From contig NZ_JAPNXS010000013.1 in the NCBI RefSeq assembly GCF_030397575.1, forward strand, positions 39,454-103,453: a stretch of DNA of 64,000 nucleotides, given 5' to 3'. Shown here piece after piece: positions 59,386 through 64,000 of this stretch (the stretch's first letter is position 1; each line of letters begins with the position of its first letter). This DNA is from Psychromonas sp. 14N.309.X.WAT.B.A12. GTDB taxonomy: Bacteria > Pseudomonadota > Gammaproteobacteria > Enterobacterales > Psychromonadaceae. Position numbers and translations under genes: made by a program. The notes under the pieces are model-generated. The model was not told where the DNA came from, did no database searches, and saw only the letters and a list, made by a program, of their open reading frames with translations.

Positions 59386-60327
59386 ATGAACGTAATATTG
59401 GCAATGATAGCTGCATTTTTTTGGGGTACAACCTATGCAGTAACACAGTACACTTTAAGCGGATGGCCGCCTCTATTATTGGGAGCATTACGCGCATTGC
59501 CAGCAGGTTTACTGCTACTCGCCTTCAAACCAAATTTACCAAAAGCACATGAATGGCCTGTATTAATACGATTAGGCTCGATTAATATCGCCCTGTTCTT
59601 TGGCTTATTATTTATTATGGCGCAAACACTGCCTTCTGCTATATCAGGGGTTGGCATGGTTTCATTACCGGTATTTGCCATGTTTTACTATTGGATTGTT
59701 CATAAAAGTACACCAACGAAGGTGCAACTGATCTCAGGAGGTACTTTAATCACACTTGCGTGGTTCTTATTTGACCCATTACATCTGAAACTTAACCCCG
59801 TAGGCTTAGTGGCTATGCTTTGTGCTTTAGCCTGTATTGTGATCGGCAGTAATATCACTAAAAACTTAGGCTTAAAAATGCACTGGTGGCCGGTTTTATG
59901 TTGGCAGTTAATTATTGGCGGTAGTATTTTAACCGTGATCGCAATAATGCATGCTTTATCTTCACCAGCACAATATGTCTCGGCTTTACAAAATATTAGC
60001 TACCTGAATATTGGCGGCTTAGTCTGGCTAATCGTTCTGAATACCATGTTGGCTTATTCATTATATGTTTGGTTATTAAGCCGAATGACAGTAGTTGAGT
60101 TTACTTTTGCAGGCATTAGCAATCCGATTGCAGGGATTTTGATGGGGTTAATATTGGTTGGAGAGCAATTTACTCATATTCAATATGTATTAATGGCTTT
60201 GATCATTATGACCTCGTTATTAGGGTCTTTATTAAGTACTTATTTTGCTAAAAAACAAGCTAATAAGCAGGTAAATAAAACCATCATTAACAATGAAATT
60301 AAACCTACAGCGACTAAGTCTATTTAA
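59386..60327 (+). CDS. EamA/DMT-family transporter
   Basis: A 313-residue membrane protein with about ten segments in two EamA repeats (MNVILAMIAAFFWGTTYAVT and, in the second half, GLVWLIVLNTMLAYSLYVWLL). The DMT family exports amino acids, nucleosides or other metabolites, and the substrate cannot be assigned. The ATG at 59386 is preferred because the first segment begins there. The frame is open to a GTG at 59353. A hydrophilic, Lys/Asn-rich C-terminal tail follows the last segment. Confidence 0.87.
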   Translation: MNVILAMIAAFFWGTTYAVTQYTLSGWPPLLLGALRALPAGLLLLAFKPNLPKAHEWPVLIRLGSINIALFFGLLFIMAQTLPSAISGVGMVSLPVFAMFYYWIVHKSTPTKVQLISGGTLITLAWFLFDPLHLKLNPVGLVAMLCALACIVIGSNITKNLGLKMHWWPVLCWQLIIGGSILTVIAIMHALSSPAQYVSALQNISYLNIGGLVWLIVLNTMLAYSLYVWLLSRMTVVEFTFAGISNPIAGILMGLILVGEQFTHIQYVLMALIIMTSLLGSLLSTYFAKKQANKQVNKTIINNEIKPTATKSI

Positions 60328-60339
60328 CAGAAAATAAAA

Positions 60340-60381
60340 AACACCTTTATTTATATGCTTTGTTATATAAATAAAGGTGTT
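60340..60381. terminator. 17-bp stem-loop between eamA and the 56-residue gene
   Basis: AACACCTTTATTTATAT (60340-60356) pairs perfectly with ATATAAATAAAGGTGTT (60365-60381). It separates convergent genes. T-runs next to it are short, but the stem is long, so termination in both directions is likely. Confidence 0.75.
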
Positions 60382-60411
60382 AAATATTATTCATTTTATT
60401 AGCGAATAAGC

Positions 60412-60582
60412 TTAATCTTTCTTTTCAATGGTTACTTGTATATTTTTACTATTACCAGCAAACCACTTTTGAACATATAAACTCCCGACAATTGGTGCTT
60501 GCCCCTCTTCTGGCACTTCTTTATAACGGACGCTGTTTTTAGTCTCTTTTTCTATTTCAAAATTAACGACTTTATTGCTCAT
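60412..60582 (-). CDS. Conserved-looking 56-residue protein overlapping tadA
   Basis: An ORF of 56 codons: it begins MSNKVVNFEIEKETKNSVRY, continues with KEVPEEGQAPIVGSLYVQKW and ends VTIEKKD. It has no Cys or membrane segment, and the hydrophobic residues alternate in beta-strand fashion. I recall similar short proteins in proteobacteria that begin with FEIEKETKN and have a GSLYVQK motif, but no function. The ATG overlaps the last codons of tadA by 11 bp (ATGAGCAATAA), indicating translational coupling. The frame is below common ORF cut-offs and could easily be missed. Confidence 0.72.
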   Translation of the reverse strand: MSNKVVNFEIEKETKNSVRYKEVPEEGQAPIVGSLYVQKWFAGNSKNIQVTIEKKD

Positions 60583-61075
60583 TATTGCGCTCCTTTTTTA
60601 AGGCTTTTTTTTCTTTACGACGGCGTTTAAAGAAATCACTGATTTTTGTCGCACATTGTTCGGCATCAACACCAGCTGTAACTTCAACTTGATGGTTCAG
60701 TTGTTCATGACGCACTAAATCAAACACGCTCCCCGCCGCACCGGTTTTATAATCACCCGCACCATAAACTAAACGTTTGATACGAGAGTGTACAATCGCA
60801 CCTGCACACATAGGACAAGGCTCTAAAGTCACGTATAAAGTACAATCAATTAGACGGTAGTTTTGTAAATATTGTCCAGCTTTGGCAATAGCATTCACCT
60901 CTGCATGGGCACAAGCGTTATGTTCAACAATCGACAGGTTCCAACCTTCACCAACAATTTGGTTATCTTTAACCAGCACAGCACCGACAGGGATCTCGCC
61001 AAGCGTTTCAGCTTTATCCGCTAAAGATAAAGCATATTGCATCCAGTCATGGTCGGTAAAATGTTCAGTATTCAT
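60572..61075 (-). CDS. tadA: tRNA-specific adenosine deaminase TadA
   Basis: A 167-residue zinc deaminase. Zinc ligands are His57 (in HAEV, with the catalytic Glu59), Cys87 and Cys90 (LEPCPMCAGAIVHSRI). It converts A34 to inosine in tRNA-Arg(ACG) and is essential in most bacteria. The Lys/Arg-rich C-terminus (FFKRRRKEKKALKKE) is typical. It begins 4 bp after the pilD stop and overlaps the next small gene, so pilD-tadA-60412 form one operon. Confidence 0.95.
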   Translation of the reverse strand: MNTEHFTDHDWMQYALSLADKAETLGEIPVGAVLVKDNQIVGEGWNLSIVEHNACAHAEVNAIAKAGQYLQNYRLIDCTLYVTLEPCPMCAGAIVHSRIKRLVYGAGDYKTGAAGSVFDLVRHEQLNHQVEVTAGVDAEQCATKISDFFKRRRKEKKALKKERNNEQ

Positions 61076-61079
61076 GGTA

Positions 61080-61964
61080 CTAAAGAATCAAAGAGTAATA
61101 GAGGTCAGTTAATTCTGCACCGCAGATTAAATAAACCCAACCTGCTATCGCTAAATATGGGCCAAAAGGCATTGGTTTGCTTTGTTTATCCTTAGATAAA
61201 GCGATCATAATAATGCCCAAAATGGCACCAGCAAATGAAGAGAGAATAATAATTAAAGGCAGCGCTTGCCAACCAAACCATGCACCTAACGCAGCTAATA
61301 ATTTAAAGTCACCGTATCCCATGCCCTCCTTGCCCGTCAGGAGCTTAAACGCCCAGTAAACTGACCAAAGGGTCAAGTAACCAAAAACAGCGCCTAAAAC
61401 CGCATCCTGAAGCCCTATGAAGGTATCAGACATATTCACCAGTAAACCTAACCAAACCAATGGTAAAGTTAACTGATCCGGCAGTAACATAGTATCTACA
61501 TCAATAAAGGTTAAACTAATCAAGGTCCAAGTGAACAATAGTGCAAATAAAACAGGCCAACCAAACGGAATGACATAAGCAACAGCTAATGACATTAAAC
61601 CAGTCAATAACTCTATGCTTGGGTAACGAGCAGGGATATTGCAATCACAATGCTTGCAACGACCTTTTTGTAGCAACCAGCTGACTAATGGAATATTTTC
61701 AAGTGAACCAATCAAATGATTACATTTAGGGCAACGCGAACGAGGTAGTACTAAATTGAAGGTGGAATCGTCAACTTTAATATTACTGTCAGGAAATGTT
61801 TCTGCACAATCAGCTTCCCAACTACGTTGCATCATCACAGGCAAGCGATAAATCACCACATTTAAAAATGAACCAACCAATAAGCCTAAGACTAAAACAA
61901 GCCCAAAATAAAAAGAGGGAACTTGTTCCATCAATGTGATCACGTCACTCATAAATGCCTTCAT
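61080..61964 (-). CDS. pilD: Prepilin leader peptidase/N-methyltransferase PilD
   Basis: A 294-residue A24 aspartic peptidase. The N-terminal zinc-binding domain has two CxxC pairs (CPKC and CKHC). Catalytic Asp residues lie in TFIDVDTMLLPDQ and GYGDFKLLAALGAWFG, with about seven membrane segments. It cleaves prepilins such as the PilA at 8.3-8.7 kb after Gly and methylates the new N-terminus. An alternative ATG four codons in is possible. pilD is normally next to pilC, but here lies about 53 kb away with tadA. Confidence 0.94.
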   Translation of the reverse strand: MKAFMSDVITLMEQVPSFYFGLVLVLGLLVGSFLNVVIYRLPVMMQRSWEADCAETFPDSNIKVDDSTFNLVLPRSRCPKCNHLIGSLENIPLVSWLLQKGRCKHCDCNIPARYPSIELLTGLMSLAVAYVIPFGWPVLFALLFTWTLISLTFIDVDTMLLPDQLTLPLVWLGLLVNMSDTFIGLQDAVLGAVFGYLTLWSVYWAFKLLTGKEGMGYGDFKLLAALGAWFGWQALPLIIILSSFAGAILGIIMIALSKDKQSKPMPFGPYLAIAGWVYLICGAELTDLYYSLIL

Positions 61965-61989
61965 TGTTAATATTTAAATTAATGCGGGT

Positions 61990-62028
61990 AAAAATTCAGC
62001 ATCACCAGATTTATTGGTAATGCTGAAT
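61990..62028 (-). terminator. Terminator of ndk
   Basis: ATTCAGCAT (61994-62002) pairs with ATGCTGAAT (62020-62028), with an additional inner ACCA/TGGT pair, and TTTT follows in the minus direction. Confidence 0.7.
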
Positions 62029-62127
62029 GTAGGTGGTTAATCACACTGATTAACGTCATCAAAGCTATAGACTGTTAATGAAAACATTCTATAGCCGTAT
62101 TAACCAATATGAACAATATCAAATAGA

Positions 62128-62556
62128 TTATGCTTTAACGCAAATCTCATCATCAACAAAGAAATAAGCAATCTCACGTGCAGCAGATTCAGGGCTATCT
62201 GAACCATGTACCGCATTTAAACGAGTAGACTCAGCAAAATCAGCACGGATAGTACCCGCAGCTGCTTGTGTTGGATCAGTTTTGCCAATAAGTTCACGAT
62301 AAGCAGGAATGATATCTTCACCCTGTAATACTAACGCCATCGTTGGGCCAGATGTCATGAAGTCAATCAATGGCTCATAAAAATCTCTGCCTTCATGCTC
62401 TGCATAAAATCCTTCTGCTTGCTCACGCGTTAATTGCATTAGTTTTGCAGCAACAACAGTGAAGCCAGCTTGTTCGAATCGTTGTAAGATAGTGCCAATT
62501 AGTTGTTTACCAACAGCATCAGGTTTAATCATGGAAAGTGTTCTTTCTAATGGCAT
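62128..62556 (-). CDS. ndk: Nucleoside diphosphate kinase
   Basis: A 142-residue NDK with the active-site phosphohistidine His117 in [12 protein letters not shown] and the signature [12 protein letters not shown] at the N-terminus. It balances NTP and dNTP pools. The length is normal (143). Its own terminator separates it from pilD. Confidence 0.97.
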   Translation of the reverse strand: MPLERTLSMIKPDAVGKQLIGTILQRFEQAGFTVVAAKLMQLTREQAEGFYAEHEGRDFYEPLIDFMTSGPTMALVLQGEDIIPAYRELIGKTDPTQAAAGTIRADFAESTRLNAVHGSDSPESAAREIAYFFVDDEICVKA

Positions 62557-62706
62557 AATAGTTTCTTAAATTAGTTAATGGGACTCATAATATACCCTGT
62601 ATAGACACTGGCTATCAATAACAACCTGACCATTCAGAACTCAATATCACATTTCCTTCATATAGATGGGTATTTATCGTGCAGTTTTTATTTAAGGCAA
62701 TACAAA

Positions 62707-63591
62707 ATGCGAGCTAATTTCAATATAAAAAAAATCATCTTAATATCCTTAATAGTGCTGATTGCAATTGTTCTCTGGTTTATTAGTAATGGTTTACTCC
62801 CTCATACGCCGGCACAAATGACCATTATTAATCAAGAACAAAGGCAATATTCAGCGACTTGCCCTGCATTGAGCGAACCTTTATTAACGACGAATAATAG
62901 CGTTTTACCAACGACCTTTTCTTTATTAAATTGGAATATTTATAAACAACAAAATACACAATGGTTAGCGCAATTAACTAAATGGGCAAAACAAGCCAAC
63001 TTACTAACGTTACAAGAGGCTAAATATGAACCTGCTTTAAAACTTTTTTTACAACAGCAAAAACTTTCATCTTTACAAAATATAGCCTTTGAATATCAAC
63101 AGATTAATTATGGTGTAAATACCTTAAGTAGCGCGACTGCGCTGCAAGTTTGTGGAACTCGTTATACGGAACCCTGGAGTCGAATCCCTAAAAGTGCAAT
63201 TGCATCAACTTATCAAATAGCAGGAAGTACCAACCTTTTATTAGTTGTGAATATACATGGGGTGAACTTCACACTAACCTCAACACCATTAGCCGAACAA
63301 TTAACTCCTTTTATCGCCTTAATCAAGGATCACAAAGGTCCAGTTATTGTAACTGGTGACTTTAATACATGGAGTGAAGCCCGAACATCGGTTGTCGATC
63401 AAGCATTAACAGAATTAGGTTTAAATGAAGTGACTTTTACCACGGATAACAGGCTAAAAATATTCAATACCCCCTTAGACCATGTTTTTTATAAAGGCTT
63501 AGCTGTCACTAATGCCCGAAGTATTCCAACCAATGCTTCCGATCACACACCGCAATTAGTCACTTTTATACCAATTGCATTAAATAAGTGA
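62707..63591 (+). CDS. YafD-like endonuclease/exonuclease/phosphatase family protein
   Basis: A 294-residue protein with one N-terminal membrane segment (about residues 9-27) and an EEP catalytic domain. Metal-binding and catalytic motifs are LLNWNIYKQ, LLTLQEAK, VIVTGDFNTWSE and PLDHVFYKGL plus SDHTPQ. The anchor suggests an inner-membrane or periplasmic hydrolase similar to E. coli YafD (UPF0294). Substrate unknown, with phosphodiester cleavage as the family activity. Confidence 0.85.
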   Translation: MRANFNIKKIILISLIVLIAIVLWFISNGLLPHTPAQMTIINQEQRQYSATCPALSEPLLTTNNSVLPTTFSLLNWNIYKQQNTQWLAQLTKWAKQANLLTLQEAKYEPALKLFLQQQKLSSLQNIAFEYQQINYGVNTLSSATALQVCGTRYTEPWSRIPKSAIASTYQIAGSTNLLLVVNIHGVNFTLTSTPLAEQLTPFIALIKDHKGPVIVTGDFNTWSEARTSVVDQALTELGLNEVTFTTDNRLKIFNTPLDHVFYKGLAVTNARSIPTNASDHTPQLVTFIPIALNK

Positions 63592-63601
63592 TCTAAATTT
63601 T

Positions 63602-63731
63602 GCACCGGAAAAATGACTGAGTTCAAGGCGTAATTTAAGTCAAATAGTCGTTCTATTTACGAAAATTACAACGAAGAAATAAGTGATTTTAACAAGTAAA
63701 ATAGATCCGTTAATTAGTGCGATTGGCATTA
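63602..63731. repeat. Dispersed repeat copy B with internal stem-loop
   Basis: 63676-63731 matches copy A at 39875-39930 (about 45 of 56 identical). Upstream at 63630-63669 are nested inverted repeats: GTAATTT/AAATTAC (63630-63636, 63663-63669) and AAATAG/CTATTT (63642-63647, 63653-63658). The copy lies in the gene-free region after the YafD-like gene. It looks like a non-coding dispersed element. Confidence 0.6.
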
Positions 63732-63798
63732 GTGCAACAATTGAGAATTGATCTACTGAGTAGGCTAATAGTATTTAGATAAATAATTTTTGAAAAGT

Positions 63799-63906
63799 AA
63801 GGTTGTTTGATTCTTTAGGATATTAGGATACTTTAGGAAGTAAATTTGAAGCGGTACACGAGACTAAAAAAACAGGTGACCCCAGCACTTAATCCGGGCA
63901 AGGTTG
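63799..63906 (-). pseudogene. Decayed tRNA-Gly 3'-half duplicate
   Basis: 63799-63865 (AAGGTTGTTTGATTCTTT... ending GCGGTACACGAGACT) is repeated nearly exactly at 63900-63965, a 101-bp period. In the minus direction 63847-63906 reads as a tRNA-Gly 3' half whose anticodon stem is replaced by an unrelated stretch, whose T-loop is replaced by a T-run, and whose 3' end is TCA rather than CCA. It cannot be a functional tRNA. Confidence 0.7.
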
Positions 63907-63946
63907 TTTGATTCTTTGGGATATTAGGATATTTTAGTAAGTAAAT

Positions 63947-64000
63947 TGGAGCGGTACACGAGACTCGAACTCGTGACCCCAACCTTGGCAAGGTTGTGCT
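63947..64000 (-). tRNA. tRNA-Gly(GCC), 5' part outside window
   Basis: The minus strand gives the last 54 bases of a tRNA, beginning with AGCACAACCTTGCCAAGG. The anticodon loop TTGCCAA holds GCC. The T-stem/loop ACGAGTTCGAGTCTCGT follows, then the acceptor strand GTACCGC, discriminator T and an encoded CCA. The 5' half lies beyond position 64000. Confidence 0.93.

Noticed and set aside
59241..59552. 103-codon plus-strand ORF before the EamA gene
   Set aside because: It overlaps the membrane protein gene out of frame and has no start signal or recognisable sequence.

Overview
The window is AT-rich, gene-dense chromosomal DNA from a marine, facultatively fermentative gammaproteobacterium. Gene order and protein similarity (zapB, rraA, srmB, xerD-dsbC-recJ, fldB beside xerD, yfbV-ackA-pta, purL beside mltF) suggest a Psychromonas-like or closely related genome. 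That placement is inference from remembered families, not from a search. Nothing indicates a prophage, plasmid, CRISPR array or insertion sequence.

Layout. 1-4.7 kb: a DctP/DctQ/DctM TRAP uptake system with a downstream aspartate-dehydrogenase-like gene (cut by the window edge) and a divergent LysR regulator. 4.7-5.1 kb: intergenic repeats. 5.2-8.7 kb: type IV pilus genes pilA-pilB-pilC. 9.4-13.7 kb: a NhaD-type Na+/H+ antiporter and a late cobalamin operon cobT-cobS-cobC. 13.9-28.4 kb: housekeeping genes (srmB, an NlpE-like lipoprotein, dacB, pyrBI, rraA, zapB, cysE, fieF, trmL, recJ, dsbC, xerD, fldB). 28.7-45.8 kb: an anaerobic/fermentation block with a DUF3360-type membrane protein, gcvR, pflB, pflA, rlmA, yfbV, ackA, pta and adhE. 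45.8-47.7 kb: an accessory patch with a MerR regulator and a 41-residue metallothionein-like protein. 48-64 kb: cardiolipin synthase, a PAS-GGDEF-EAL protein with eroded catalytic motifs, purL, mltF, a CBS protein, an EamA transporter, a 56-residue ORF overlapping tadA, tadA, pilD, ndk, a YafD-like protein, and a tRNA-Gly(GCC) gene running off the right edge with a decayed duplicate beside it.

How the genes work together. PflB (activated by PflA) makes acetyl-CoA and formate from pyruvate. Pta-AckA turn acetyl-CoA into acetate and ATP, and AdhE turns it into ethanol. pflB, adhE and the DUF3360 gene each have an FNR-like box followed by a -10-like hexamer centred exactly 31 bp downstream. This suggests one oxygen-responsive regulon that includes the uncharacterised membrane protein. 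PilA/B/C need the prepilin peptidase PilD, encoded about 53 kb away. The MerR gene sits behind a perfect 20-bp palindrome inside its own promoter and is followed 2 bp later by the Cys-rich protein, forming a compact metal-responsive unit.

The most notable items are the MerR/metallothionein operon, the three-promoter FNR geometry with the DUF3360 gene, the degenerate GGDEF/EAL protein, two families of intergenic repeats, and the duplicated tRNA-Gly remnant.
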